NCBI GenBank assembly: GCA_965655795.1 | Contig: CBFHHY010000010.1 | Location: 3,307-67,306, forward strand | Source: TMED14 sp002167805 | GTDB lineage: Bacteria; Bacteroidota; Bacteroidia; Flavobacteriales; Schleiferiaceae | Length of the DNA: 64,000 nt | Direction of reading: 5' to 3' | Shown here: piece after piece, positions 1 to 8,246 of the stretch | Position numbering within the stretch: the stretch's first letter is position 1 | Layout of the letters: each line of letters starts with the position of its first letter | The notes under the pieces: generated by a model | Seen by the model: the letters and a program-made list of their open reading frames with translations, nothing else | Database searches by the model: none | What the model was told of the DNA's origin: nothing | Position numbers and translations under genes: made by a program

Positions 1-1
1 T

Positions 2-1243
2 AGAGCAGATAAAATCAATAATAGAAATCGAAAAAAAGTAGCTGTGATCGGTGATGGAGCCTTTACAGCAGGTATGATTTATGAAGCCTTAAATGATGCT
101 GGTTCCAAAGATGATGACATATTATTAATAATTAATGATAATGGGCTCGCCATAGAAGAAAACTCAGGAGCACTTCATGATTTTTCAAAATATAAAGAGT
201 TTTGCGAATCCTTAGGTTGGAATTTCATAGGTCGAAATATAGATGGTAACAATACCATAGAATTGGTTAAAAAAATAAAATATGCTCTTAGCCTATCGGG
301 ACCGAGAGTATTGCATATCCTTACAAAACGACCGAGTCTCAAAGACCTGGGATTGAAGGAAAACCCTCTGAGTAAAAAAAGTTTTCAAATTCATTTTGCA
401 AAAAGCTTAATTGAACTAGCAAAAACTGAAAATAGACTTGTTGCACTTACTGCGGCGATGGCTCCAGGGTGCAGTTTAGATCTATTTCGAAAAAAGTTCC
501 CTGATCGTTTTTTTGATGTTGGAATTGCCGAACAGCATGTTTTAACTCAAGCGGCGGGATTGGCTGCTGGAGGGATGAGGCCTGTTGTCAATTTATATTC
601 AACATTTTCCCAGAGAGCTGTCGATCAATGGATTCATGATATCGCCCTTCAAAATCTACCCGTCATAATGTGTTTAGATCGGTCCGGAATTGTTGGAGAA
701 GATGGCGCAACACACCACGGAGTTTTTGACTTAGCATTGTATAGAGTAGTACCAAATACTGAAATTTGGGCCCCAAGAAATAATTTAGAGTTAAAGAATT
801 CAATTGAAGAAGCTTTTTTAAAAGCTATTCCAGCTATCATCAGGTACCCAAAAGGTGATGAGCCAGAGCTTCCAGAACCCCTAAAACGCGAAGGAGAAAT
901 GGATGTTTTTAGATATGGGGGAAATGTTATTCATTGGTGTCTTGGAACTAGTATTTCTGATGCTTTGACATATTCTAAAAAAACCGATGGGGTTATTGAC
1001 TTGAGAAAAGCCAAGCCTATTGACCATAATACTCTGAAAAAATTCTCAAAAAACTCTTCTCATTGGGTTGTTTGGGAAGATGCACAACTCATCGGTGGAG
1101 TGGGAGAAGCACTGTCTTCATTTATTGCAGAAAATAATTTGGATATAAAATTAACTCAAATGGGATATCCTGATAATTTTATTGGTCATGGGAAAACCGA
1201 TAATTTAAAAATTGAAAATCGGCGTGAAATAAATCAAACGTAA
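2..1243 (+). CDS. dxs: 1-deoxy-D-xylulose-5-phosphate synthase, 5'-truncated by window start
   Basis: The enzyme joins pyruvate and glyceraldehyde-3-phosphate to make DXP, the first step of the cytosolic MEP isoprenoid pathway. The frame is already open at base 2, so the N-terminus lies outside the window; 413 residues are visible where the family usually has about 620-640. GDGAFTAGM near base 50 is the end of the thiamine-diphosphate domain. The transketolase pyrimidine-binding domain follows, with DVGIAEQHVLTQAAGLA carrying the conserved Glu and GEDGATHHG, then a C-terminal transketolase domain ending in GHGKTDN. The stop overlaps the convergent trpS stop by 10 nt. The MEP pathway would supply isoprenoids for the retinal precursor and quinones. 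Only the missing start is uncertain. Confidence 0.96.
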   Translation, partial: RADKINNRNRKKVAVIGDGAFTAGMIYEALNDAGSKDDDILLIINDNGLAIEENSGALHDFSKYKEFCESLGWNFIGRNIDGNNTIELVKKIKYALSLSGPRVLHILTKRPSLKDLGLKENPLSKKSFQIHFAKSLIELAKTENRLVALTAAMAPGCSLDLFRKKFPDRFFDVGIAEQHVLTQAAGLAAGGMRPVVNLYSTFSQRAVDQWIHDIALQNLPVIMCLDRSGIVGEDGATHHGVFDLALYRVVPNTEIWAPRNNLELKNSIEEAFLKAIPAIIRYPKGDEPELPEPLKREGEMDVFRYGGNVIHWCLGTSISDALTYSKKTDGVIDLRKAKPIDHNTLKKFSKNSSHWVVWEDAQLIGGVGEALSSFIAENNLDIKLTQMGYPDNFIGHGKTDNLKIENRREINQT

Positions 1244-2208
1244 CCCAAACTACTCTTAACTTTTCTTAGGGTCTCATCGGCTATTAGCCGGGCCTTTGAA
1301 GCACCCAATCTTAACGCATCCTTTATTTCATTTTGATTTTTCATGAGGGCATCAAATCGCCTTCTTTCTTCGGAAAACTTTTCTAAAAGAAGTTCATATA
1401 ATGCAATCTTTGCATGTCCATATCCATATCCTCCAGAACGGTAATTATTTTCCATTTCTTTAATGCTATCATTAGATGCTATTAACCTGTAAATATTCAT
1501 CACATTACAAGAGTTCGGATCTTTTTCCTCTTCAATGCTGAGGGAATCGGTAATAATGGACATTACCTGTTTCTTCAGTTGTTTTTCAGGAAGAAAAATA
1601 TCAATGACATTTCCGTAAGATTTCGACATTTTTTGGCCATCTGTCCCTGGTATTGTCATAACCGCTTCATCTATTATTGATTCTGGGATGACAAAAACAT
1701 CTTCCTTTACATGATGATTAAATGCTTTCGCTATATCTCTTGTCATTTCTAAATGCTGACGTTGATCCTTTCCAACTGGAACCTTGTGGGCTTGGTATAG
1801 CAAAATATCTGAGGCCATTAACACCGGGTAATCAAATAAACCAGCATTAATATCAGAAAGTCGATCTGATTTGTCTTTAAAACTATGTGCATTTGCAAGC
1901 ATTGGAAAAGGGGTGAAACAATTCAAATACCATGTTAATTCGGCACATTGAGGAAGATCACTCTGAGCGTAAAACACCACTTCATTTGGATCGAGACCAC
2001 AAGCTATCCAAGCTGCTGCAGTAACCGTAAGGTTCTCCTTTCGCATTTCTTTTTCTTTAACAGTGGTTAAAGAATGTAAATCAGCAATAAATAAAAATGC
2101 GTCATTATCTTTTTTATTAGCTAAATCAATAGCTGGCTTTATTGCACCAAGGACATTTCCTAAATGTTGTCGACCCGATGTTTGAATTCCCGTTAAGATT
2201 CTTGCCAT
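1234..2208 (-). CDS. trpS: Tryptophanyl-tRNA synthetase
   Basis: This cytosolic class Ic synthetase charges tRNA-Trp. At 324 residues it has the normal bacterial length. The N-terminal nucleotide-binding signature is GRQHLGN (residues 12-18), the HIGH-equivalent. GKDQRQHLE lies at 146-154 and KMSKS at 193-197, both as expected for TrpRS. The gene stands alone on the minus strand, overlapping the end of dxs by 10 nt. A TAACTTCG promoter-like box lies only 4 nt before the ATG, so the transcript may be leaderless. Nothing is missing. Confidence 0.97.
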   Translation of the reverse strand: MARILTGIQTSGRQHLGNVLGAIKPAIDLANKKDNDAFLFIADLHSLTTVKEKEMRKENLTVTAAAWIACGLDPNEVVFYAQSDLPQCAELTWYLNCFTPFPMLANAHSFKDKSDRLSDINAGLFDYPVLMASDILLYQAHKVPVGKDQRQHLEMTRDIAKAFNHHVKEDVFVIPESIIDEAVMTIPGTDGQKMSKSYGNVIDIFLPEKQLKKQVMSIITDSLSIEEEKDPNSCNVMNIYRLIASNDSIKEMENNYRSGGYGYGHAKIALYELLLEKFSEERRRFDALMKNQNEIKDALRLGASKARLIADETLRKVKSSLGYV

Positions 2209-2212
2209 GAAG

Positions 2213-2220
2213 CGAAGTTA
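2213..2220 (-). promoter_or_regulatory. -7-like box of trpS (TAACTTCG)
   Basis: Read on the minus strand, TAACTTCG resembles the Bacteroidota -7 element TAnnTTTG with one change. It ends 4 nt before the trpS ATG. No clear TTG -33 element was found at the usual distance. The same arrangement recurs at many genes in this window, which is the main support. Confidence 0.4.
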
Positions 2221-2666
2221 ATCATGCTAACTTAACCTTGAAAATCAAGACCTTAAAATGACTATATAATGTGGAAAATAGACGAATATTGGAAAATCAT
2301 GAGTTTTTTAACATATTTCAGACTTTTTTCAGGAAAAAAAAAATTTAATCTTTATAAACCCTGAATTTGTCATAAATACAATTATAATTCCCTTTAATTT
2401 CAACAAAATATTTATCGATTGAATCGACATATAATTAAAAATATATAAGTGATATACCGGGAAATTAAATGCCTATTAATCAATGTTTTATAAATTATCT
2501 TCAAGAAATATTCTCATCACATATATAGCTCTCAATTTTCTTTGTGAGGACTAATAATTTTCTAAGTTGTCCAAATGACAATTATTCCCTTTATTTTACA
2601 GCTTTAATGAACAAATTCAGTGAGAAATTATTATAAATAACTATTAATCAAATACTTAATTATATT

Positions 2667-2696
2667 TTGGTATTAAGTTTATGGAATATATATTTG
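2667..2696 (+). promoter_or_regulatory. Bacteroidota-type promoter of proteorhodopsin
   Basis: TTG at 2667-2669, then exactly 19 nt, then TATATTTG at 2689-2696. This is a full match to the -33/-7 pattern TTG-N19-TAnnTTTG used by the Bacteroidota primary sigma factor. Transcription would start near 2703, leaving a leader of about 90 nt, which is unusually long compared with neighbouring genes. Confidence 0.75.
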
Positions 2697-2791
2697 ACTA
2701 ATCATTAAAAATAAACCTTAAACAAAACCAGCGGTTAGTCGTTCTTAAAACAGCCCTAGCCGCACACATTCAACTTAATTTTAAATTTATT

Positions 2792-3541
2792 ATGAGTTTT
2801 TTAGACATTTTTTTAGCCGCTGATTTAGCAAACTTTCAACCAGATGACTATGTAGGATTTACTTTCTTCACAGGATACATGGCCATGTTTGCTGCTTCTG
2901 TATTCTTCCTGTTTGAGCGCGGACGCGTTGCAGATGAGTGGAAGTTATCACTTTTAGTTTCTGCTTTGATCACAGGTATTGCAGCAGTACACTATTATTA
3001 CATGCGTGACTTTTATATGAGCACGGGTGAGACCCCTGTAGTATTAAGATATATCGATTGGACTTTGACAGTTCCGTTGATGTGTGTTGAGTTCTACTTA
3101 CTAACCAAAAAAGCTGGTGCTAAAATTGGCTTACTTTGGAGATTAATTTACGCTTCTGTGGCCATGTTAGTTCTTGGTTACATTGGTGAAGCCTTTTATG
3201 CAGGAGAATCTACTTCATGGTTATTCGGAGCTGCTTCAGGTGCAGCATACTTCTATATTGTATGGTTAGTTTGGAAAGGCGAAGTTGCCGAATTAGCAGC
3301 TTCAGCAGGTGGAAAAGTTCAAAGAGCTGTTGACTACCTAGCGAAGTTTGTTATCATCGGTTGGGCAATTTACCCAATTGGTTACATCCTTGGAACCGAA
3401 GGTGGTTTGTTTGGAATGGACCTAGCCGAGATGGTGGGTTACAACGGTGGTGTAGATATATTCTACAACATTGCTGATGCCATTAACAAAATTGGATTTG
3501 GACTTGTTGTTTATGCTTTAGCTGTAAGCAAAGAAGACTAA
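2792..3541 (+). CDS. Proteorhodopsin, light-driven proton pump (green type)
   Basis: This seven-helix inner-membrane retinal protein pumps protons outward in light. The 249 residues match the family length. In helix C, RYIDWTLTVPLMCVEFYLL gives Asp89 (acceptor), Thr93 and Glu100 (donor), the DTE signature of proton pumps; sodium or chloride pumps carry NDQ or NTQ. Met97 occupies the spectral-tuning site, as in green-absorbing flavobacterial forms. His67 is the partner of the acceptor Asp. Lys233 in ADAINKIGFG is the Schiff-base lysine. The gene is monocistronic, with its own promoter and a strong terminator. No retinal-forming dioxygenase (blh) is in the window, so retinal synthesis must be encoded elsewhere. 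Confidence 0.97.
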   Translation: MSFLDIFLAADLANFQPDDYVGFTFFTGYMAMFAASVFFLFERGRVADEWKLSLLVSALITGIAAVHYYYMRDFYMSTGETPVVLRYIDWTLTVPLMCVEFYLLTKKAGAKIGLLWRLIYASVAMLVLGYIGEAFYAGESTSWLFGAASGAAYFYIVWLVWKGEVAELAASAGGKVQRAVDYLAKFVIIGWAIYPIGYILGTEGGLFGMDLAEMVGYNGGVDIFYNIADAINKIGFGLVVYALAVSKED

Positions 3542-3564
3542 ATTCTGAGGTTTATGATAGAAAA

Positions 3565-3591
3565 GGGCTCCAAATTGGAGCCCTTTTTTTT
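3565..3591 (+). terminator. Rho-independent terminator after proteorhodopsin
   Basis: GGGCTCC (3565-3571) pairs with GGAGCCC (3577-3583) around a 5-nt AT loop and is followed by eight T residues. It ends the rhodopsin transcript. AAAA directly upstream gives a short T run on the other strand, so it may also stop the convergent minus-strand operon that ends at 3596. Confidence 0.9.
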
Positions 3592-3595
3592 GCCA

Positions 3596-4120
3596 TCATT
3601 TTCTCAATTCAATATCTAAACGAGCATTGATATCCTCTCCCAAAGAAGCATCATTTATTAGAACATTAGAATGCCATTGTTGTAATGTGTCAGCATCATA
3701 GTCAACAACAAACGTCAAAGTATCGGGAAAATCATAAAACCAAAGTGTTTGAATTGATGAATCAAAGGCCCAGATCCCTTCGCCTTCATTTAAGTAGTTT
3801 ATCGGAGCCATCCCAAGCATAAGGTTTAGATAAAAATCAATTCGATAATCAACAATTGCAGAATCATTTCGATCTTCAAAACTAAATTCACCTTCAACTC
3901 CATCTGCATCTCCCTGGAATGTTGCTTGAGTGGCAGAGTCAAATGGGTTTGTCATTTCACCCTCAAAAGAGACTGCATGCACCCTCCAACCATCTTTTAG
4001 CCTTTCTTCAAATGGACCTGTAGCTCTATCTGGCAAACCCTCGCCCTCTCCAGCTCTTCCGCAACTAAGAATAAAGATTATTTGAAAACAGATCAAATAA
4101 ATAAAATGATTTTTAAGCAT
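3596..4120 (-). CDS. Hypothetical lipoprotein
   Basis: I do not recognise a family. The 174 residues start with a signal peptide ending in a lipobox (FILSC, Cys20), so the protein should be a lipid-anchored envelope protein. The mature part is acidic, with a Gly/Glu-rich linker (GRAGEGEG) followed by alternating short strands (FSFEDRN, YRIDFYLNL, LTFVVDYD), suggesting a small beta-barrel or lipocalin-like fold. It is the last gene of a minus-strand run with the potassium regulator (8 nt upstream) and the sulfur amino-acid enzyme, probably one transcript. No function is inferred. Confidence 0.75.
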   Translation of the reverse strand: MLKNHFIYLICFQIIFILSCGRAGEGEGLPDRATGPFEERLKDGWRVHAVSFEGEMTNPFDSATQATFQGDADGVEGEFSFEDRNDSAIVDYRIDFYLNLMLGMAPINYLNEGEGIWAFDSSIQTLWFYDFPDTLTFVVDYDADTLQQWHSNVLINDASLGEDINARLDIELRK

Positions 4121-4128
4121 AACAATTT

Positions 4129-4800
4129 TTATACATTGATATCTATAAATCTCTCAACGTCTTTTGTCTGTCCAAAAACAACGAGCACATAATTACTTTG
4201 GATTATTTCATCATCCTCAACTACACCTTTAATATGAAGCTCTTTGTCGTCATTACTTTCAATTAATGTGACTAAATTCAGACGGTACTTAGTAACTAAG
4301 CCGAGATCTTTAATTGATCTCCCAATTACAGATTTAGGGGCAGTGATTTCCACAATTTCATAATTATCTGGCAACGGCATGCACATCAGCATAGAAGGAT
4401 TCATTAATCTTTCCGCAATATTTATTCCGACCTCTTCTTCAGGAGATAAAATTTCTGTCACTCCCATTTTCTCCAGTATTTTCCTTTGAGTCTCTCCTTG
4501 TGTTCTTGCAACCAAACGTTTTACTCCCATTTCAAGTAATTTAACGGTGGTCAGCAACATCGCTTCAAAGTTGTGTCCTATGGATACAATCACAGCATCC
4601 ATATCTCCAATATTTTGGGATTCTAATGCACCTTTATCCGTTGAGTCTAGCTGCACAGCATATGAAACATTGTCTTTTATTTCATCAACTCTATCCTCAT
4701 CAATATCAATCGCAATAACTTCAGCACCCTTTTCAGAAAGTTTTTTACATATTGCTCTTCCAAACTGGCCTAAACCTATTACTGCAAACTTTTCAACCAT
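4129..4800 (-). CDS. TrkA/KtrA-type potassium channel regulatory subunit
   Basis: A cytosolic RCK protein that gates a membrane potassium transporter (TrkH/KtrB type) by binding nucleotide. The N-terminal Rossmann domain shows FAVIGLGQFGRAI (GxGxxG at residues 9-14) and AIDIDEDRV, the acidic end of beta-2 that binds the ribose. A TrkA-C domain follows from about residue 140. With 223 residues it has the single-RCK length of KtrA rather than the double-RCK length of E. coli TrkA. Its membrane partner is not in the window. The start lies 4 nt after the stop of the upstream cystathionine enzyme, so they are probably cotranscribed. Confidence 0.9.
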   Translation of the reverse strand: MVEKFAVIGLGQFGRAICKKLSEKGAEVIAIDIDEDRVDEIKDNVSYAVQLDSTDKGALESQNIGDMDAVIVSIGHNFEAMLLTTVKLLEMGVKRLVARTQGETQRKILEKMGVTEILSPEEEVGINIAERLMNPSMLMCMPLPDNYEIVEITAPKSVIGRSIKDLGLVTKYRLNLVTLIESNDDKELHIKGVVEDDEIIQSNYVLVVFGQTKDVERFIDINV

Positions 4801-4804
4801 GACT

Positions 4805-5962
4805 TTATAAAATTAATGAGAGTGCGCTATCTAGATCTTCTTTAAGGTCCCGAACATCTTCGATTCCCACACTTAAGCGTATTAAGCCATCTGTAATTCC
4901 ATTGGCATCACGCTGTTGTTTCGGTATCGAAGCGTGCGTCATAGACGCAGGGTGGCCAGATAAAGATTCAACTCCACCAAGAGACTCAGCTAAAGTGAAT
5001 ATTTTCATAGAACTAACAACTTTACTGGCATCCAAACCAAGATCACTTTTTACAGAAAATGATATCATCCCTCCAAAATCTTTCATCTGCTGCTTAGCAA
5101 TTTGATGACCCGGATGATCCTCAAAGCCAGGGTAAACAACACGACTAACTGCTGAATGCCTTTTTAAATAAAAAGCAATTTCACGTGCATTTGCACAATG
5201 TCTTTCCATACGCACATGAAGAGTTTTTATACCCCTCAAGGTTAAAAAACTATCCATTGGGCCACAAACTGCTCCTGATGCATTTTGAATGAAATAAAGT
5301 TTATCAGCTATATCCTTCGCTTGTACAACCAAGGCTCCCAAAACCAAATCACTGTGGCCCCCCAAATATTTTGTCGCAGAATGCAAAACTATATCTGCTC
5401 CGAGGTTTAATGGCTGCTGAAGATAGGGTGTCGCAAAAGTATTATCCACAACTAATAGAGCCCCTATACGCCTCGAAATTTCCGAAACTTTTACAATATC
5501 TATTACATTGAGCATCGGATTAGTTGGGGTTTCTACCCAAATCATTTTGGTTTTATTGGATACTTTTGATTCTATCTCAGAATGATCCGACATGGAGACG
5601 AAATGAAAAACAATTCCATACTTTTCATATACTTGAACAAATTGTCTATATGTCCCTCCATACAAATCATTGGTAGAAATTACTTCATCGCCTGGAGATA
5701 AAAGTTTGATACAAGCATCCACGGCCGCCAAACCGCTGCTAAAACCCATAGCATAACTGCCATTTTCTATGGAGCAAAGAGATGCTTCGAGGGCCGAGCG
5801 AGTAGGGTTCCCTGTTCTGCTGTATTCATATCCTTGATGATCTCCTGGAGATGCTTGAGCATATGTAGATGTCTGATAGATAGGAGGCATCACTGCACCA
5901 GTAGATGGGTCTGGGTGTTGTCCTCCATGAATTGCATTCGTTCCAAAAAAATTCGATTTCAT
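4805..5962 (-). CDS. Cystathionine gamma-synthase / beta-lyase family PLP enzyme
   Basis: A cytosolic fold-type I PLP enzyme of the Cys/Met metabolism family. It makes cystathionine from an activated homoserine ester and cysteine, or splits cystathionine. HSATKYLGGHSDLVLG carries the PLP lysine, Lys198. YSRTGNPTRSALE (47-59) and VDNTFATPYLQ (172-182) are family signatures that build the phosphate cup and the PLP-stacking region. The length of 385 is typical. MetB-like and MetC-like enzymes and methionine gamma-lyase share these motifs, so the exact reaction cannot be fixed from sequence. It is the first gene of a three-gene minus-strand run, with a TAACTTTA box 4 nt before its ATG. Confidence 0.93.
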   Translation of the reverse strand: MKSNFFGTNAIHGGQHPDPSTGAVMPPIYQTSTYAQASPGDHQGYEYSRTGNPTRSALEASLCSIENGSYAMGFSSGLAAVDACIKLLSPGDEVISTNDLYGGTYRQFVQVYEKYGIVFHFVSMSDHSEIESKVSNKTKMIWVETPTNPMLNVIDIVKVSEISRRIGALLVVDNTFATPYLQQPLNLGADIVLHSATKYLGGHSDLVLGALVVQAKDIADKLYFIQNASGAVCGPMDSFLTLRGIKTLHVRMERHCANAREIAFYLKRHSAVSRVVYPGFEDHPGHQIAKQQMKDFGGMISFSVKSDLGLDASKVVSSMKIFTLAESLGGVESLSGHPASMTHASIPKQQRDANGITDGLIRLSVGIEDVRDLKEDLDSALSLIL

Positions 5963-5966
5963 AGGA

Positions 5967-5974
5967 TAAAGTTA
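5967..5974 (-). promoter_or_regulatory. -7-like box of the cystathionine enzyme (TAACTTTA)
   Basis: On the minus strand TAACTTTA matches TAnnTTTG at seven of eight positions and ends 4 nt before the ATG. A TTG lies 16 nt upstream of it, slightly close for a -33 element. It would give a leaderless or near-leaderless message. Confidence 0.4.
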
Positions 5975-6007
5975 CCGAAAGCAAAGCAATCAATTGCTGC
6001 TCCGTTG

Positions 6008-6015
6008 TATTTTCA
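6008..6015 (+). promoter_or_regulatory. -7-like box of gluQ (TATTTTCA)
   Basis: TATTTTCA ends 4 nt before the gluQ ATG at 6020. It matches the TAnnTTYG-like pattern at seven of eight positions, and its placement repeats that seen at trpS, ribE and others. It lies in the 57-nt divergent gap shared with the cystathionine enzyme. Confidence 0.3.
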
Positions 6016-6019
6016 CACT

Positions 6020-6847
6020 ATGACTGGCAGATTTGCTCCTACCCCATCTGGCTATATGCATATTGGCAATGCATCAACGGCATTACTATCATGGCTCCAT
6101 GTAAAAAGTCTTGGCGGTAAAATTGTTTTACGCATTGAAGACATTGACTATCAAAGGTGTAAAAAAAAATATACAAAATCTATTTTTGAAGATTTATCAA
6201 AAATGGGACTTAATTGGGATGGCGAACCCTTGTTTCAATCAGATAGGGACGAAAATTATCTATCGGTTTTGAATTTCTTAATCCAAAAAGACCTGGTTTT
6301 TGCTTGCTCATGCAATAGAAAGATGATTCGAAAATCCATTCTAAATAAGGACTCAAAATACTATCAGGGTGCTTGCATTAAAAAGAATCTTCCTTTGGAT
6401 GGGCCTTACTCCCTTAGACTTAAAACCTGGAAAGGTTATCCAGTAATAAGACGATCTGATAAAGCTTGGTCTTATAATTTCGTGGTTGTCATTGATGATG
6501 CATCCCAAAAAGTAACTCATATTGTTCGAGGCGCAGACCTTCAAGAATGTGATTCTTTTCAAGAGCATTTAAGGGGATTGTTAGGCTTTGAGTCACCCTC
6601 AATTCATCACGCCCCTATCTGGTTGGGTCCAGGTGGGCAGAAACTGTCCAAAAAACATGGGCCAATTTCTTTAAAAGATTATTTTAAGAAAGGTTGGGGC
6701 CCGGAAGCACTATTGGGAGCCATCGCAGCCGGTTTAAATCTAAAAAAAGACAAATCCCCTTGTTCGGCAAATTATTTAATTAATTCTTTTGGCTCATATG
6801 ATTGGAATAAAAGCTCTGTATATTCTTCTGACTTTTTACCTTTGTAG
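6020..6847 (+). CDS. gluQ: Glutamyl-Q tRNA(Asp) synthetase
   Basis: The enzyme activates glutamate and attaches it to queuosine in the wobble position of tRNA-Asp. The 275 residues hold only the catalytic half of a glutamyl-tRNA synthetase and lack the anticodon-binding domain, as expected for GluQ-RS. FAPTPSGYMHIGN (5-17) carries the HIGH motif, and KLSKK replaces KMSKS. CSC, then YYQGAC about 20 residues on, is the zinc site (Cys, Cys, Tyr, Cys) typical of this family. The frame is open upstream into the divergent gene, but the ATG at 6020 gives the canonical N-terminus. It heads a plus-strand operon with yicC 2 nt downstream. A decayed gltX is less likely because all catalytic motifs are intact. 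Confidence 0.9.
   Translation: MTGRFAPTPSGYMHIGNASTALLSWLHVKSLGGKIVLRIEDIDYQRCKKKYTKSIFEDLSKMGLNWDGEPLFQSDRDENYLSVLNFLIQKDLVFACSCNRKMIRKSILNKDSKYYQGACIKKNLPLDGPYSLRLKTWKGYPVIRRSDKAWSYNFVVVIDDASQKVTHIVRGADLQECDSFQEHLRGLLGFESPSIHHAPIWLGPGGQKLSKKHGPISLKDYFKKGWGPEALLGAIAAGLNLKKDKSPCSANYLINSFGSYDWNKSSVYSSDFLPL
6837..6844 (+). promoter_or_regulatory. Internal -7-like box before yicC (TACCTTTG)
   Basis: TACCTTTG is a full match to TAnnTTTG. It lies inside the last codons of gluQ and ends 5 nt before the yicC ATG. No TTG is found at 17-23 nt. It could give an extra leaderless yicC-gmk-nadD transcript. Confidence 0.35.
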
Positions 6848-6849
6848 CT

Positions 6850-7689
6850 ATGATCCAATCAATGACCGGTTATGGAAAAGGTGAGTCAAAAACTAACTTG
6901 AAAAAATTCAAAGTAGAGATTAAGACTCTCAATAGCAAAGGGTTAGATATTTCAATAAAATATCCAAATTTCTATCGTGAGAAAGAACTTACCTGGAGAA
7001 AAAAAATTCGGGAAAAACTAGAAAGAGGCAAAATAGATGTTTTTATAAACTATGAATCTGAACAAAGTAAAACTGATATAAACCACAAGTGGTTGAAAAG
7101 CGTAATGAAAGAATTGCAATCACTAAGTTCGGATACAATTTCATCATCTGATTTGCTTATGATGGCTCTAAAAATTCCTGAACCTAGCAGTAATTATGAG
7201 GCTTCAAATGAAGATTGGGAGGCTATCGAATCGGCATTAATTAAAAGCATAGATGCCGTAAAAGCATTCAGGCTCAAAGAAGGAGAATCTTTAAACAAGG
7301 ATATCTATAAAAATATTTCAAAAATTGAGAAAAATCTTACAAGAATCTCCCCCTTTGAAAATGAACGAATCGGTTTGTTAAAAAAGAAAATCTTAGGAAG
7401 ACTTGGTGACATTGAAATTGATAAAGATCGATTTGAGCAGGAAATGATTTATTATCTCGAAAAATTAGATATTAACGAAGAGAAAGTGCGACTTGAGCTT
7501 CACATATGCCATTTTAAGAAATCCATGAAAGAAGGAGATGGTAAAAAGCTTGGATTTATAAGTCAAGAAATAGGTCGAGAGATAAATACTCTTGGCAGCA
7601 AGTCTAATCATGCCGAAATGCAAAAAATTGTTATTGAGATGAAAGAAGGCTTAGAAAAAATAAAGGAGCAATTGCTAAATATTTTATGA
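6850..7689 (+). CDS. yicC: YicC/YloC family endoribonuclease
   Basis: A cytosolic endoribonuclease of the YicC family, linked in E. coli to small-RNA turnover and stationary-phase stress. The N-terminal signature MIQSMTGYGKGE is diagnostic, as is the C-terminal block with SQEIGREINTLGSKS followed by MKEGLEKIKEQLLN. The 279 residues are close to the usual 285-290. It sits 2 nt after gluQ and overlaps gmk by 4 nt (ATGA), so these genes are translationally coupled. yicC followed by gmk is a very common gene pair across bacteria. Confidence 0.93.
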   Translation: MIQSMTGYGKGESKTNLKKFKVEIKTLNSKGLDISIKYPNFYREKELTWRKKIREKLERGKIDVFINYESEQSKTDINHKWLKSVMKELQSLSSDTISSSDLLMMALKIPEPSSNYEASNEDWEAIESALIKSIDAVKAFRLKEGESLNKDIYKNISKIEKNLTRISPFENERIGLLKKKILGRLGDIEIDKDRFEQEMIYYLEKLDINEEKVRLELHICHFKKSMKEGDGKKLGFISQEIGREINTLGSKSNHAEMQKIVIEMKEGLEKIKEQLLNIL

Positions 7690-8246
7690 AACTGCTGGTA
7701 ATCGCTGCCCCTTCAGGGGCTGGCAAAACAACTATAGTACAAAGTCTTATCAAAGAATTTCCTAGATTAAGATTTAGCGTGTCCGCTACAACACGCCCGC
7801 CTAGAAAAAATGAAAAAAATGGCAGTGATTATTTTTTCCTGGAAAAAAAAGACTTTCAAAAGAAAATTAAGCTCAATCATTTTTTGGAATGGGAAGAAGT
7901 TTATGACGGAACATTCTATGGAACATTAAAATCAAATATTACTACTATCTGGGAAAATAATCATGTCCCAATTTTTGATATTGATGTGAAAGGAGGGCTA
8001 AACCTAAAAGAGATGTATGGTAGTAATGTCTTGTGCATATTTGTCATGCCACCATCCATTGAAGAACTTGAATCTCGCCTGAAAAAAAGAAAAACTGAAA
8101 ATATTGAAAAGATTAATCAGCGCTTATCTAAGGCAAAAAAAGAAATTCGGTTCTCTTCTAAGTTTGATTATGTTGTAATCAATGACGACATTAAAGCTGC
8201 CAAGAAGCAAGTTCATCAAATCGCATCAAAATTTTTAGATTCATGA
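7686..8246 (+). CDS. gmk: Guanylate kinase
   Basis: A cytosolic kinase converting GMP and ATP to GDP and ADP. The P-loop APSGAGKTT is at residues 8-16. VSATTRPPRKNEKNGSDYFF is the GMP-binding segment, with the family Ser-Arg-Tyr contacts (SATTR, DYFF). FDIDVKGGLNLK corresponds to the conserved DIDxQG stretch with Gln replaced by Lys. The length of 186 is standard. It overlaps yicC by 4 nt upstream and nadD by 4 nt downstream. Confidence 0.96.
   Translation: MKLLVIAAPSGAGKTTIVQSLIKEFPRLRFSVSATTRPPRKNEKNGSDYFFLEKKDFQKKIKLNHFLEWEEVYDGTFYGTLKSNITTIWENNHVPIFDIDVKGGLNLKEMYGSNVLCIFVMPPSIEELESRLKKRKTENIEKINQRLSKAKKEIRFSSKFDYVVINDDIKAAKKQVHQIASKFLDS

Larger units (their letters stand above)
2209..2791. 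other. 583-nt AT-rich intergenic region upstream of proteorhodopsin
   Basis: This is the longest gene-free stretch in the window. No convincing ORF, tRNA or strong GC-rich hairpin is seen in it. Its right end holds a well-formed promoter (2667-2696) and a leader of about 90 nt before the rhodopsin start. Its left end holds the trpS promoter box. The rest is AT-rich with no structure I can name. It could hold light- or nutrient-responsive operators for the rhodopsin. Confidence 0.6.

Noticed and set aside
2792..3541. Rhodopsin as a sodium or chloride pump
   Set aside because: The helix C triad is Asp-Thr-Glu, the proton-pump signature; sodium and chloride pumps have NDQ or NTQ.
5834..6019. 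Extended N-terminus for gluQ overlapping the cystathionine gene
   Set aside because: The extra 62 residues are rich in Cys, Arg and His with no family match; the ATG at 6020 gives the canonical start.
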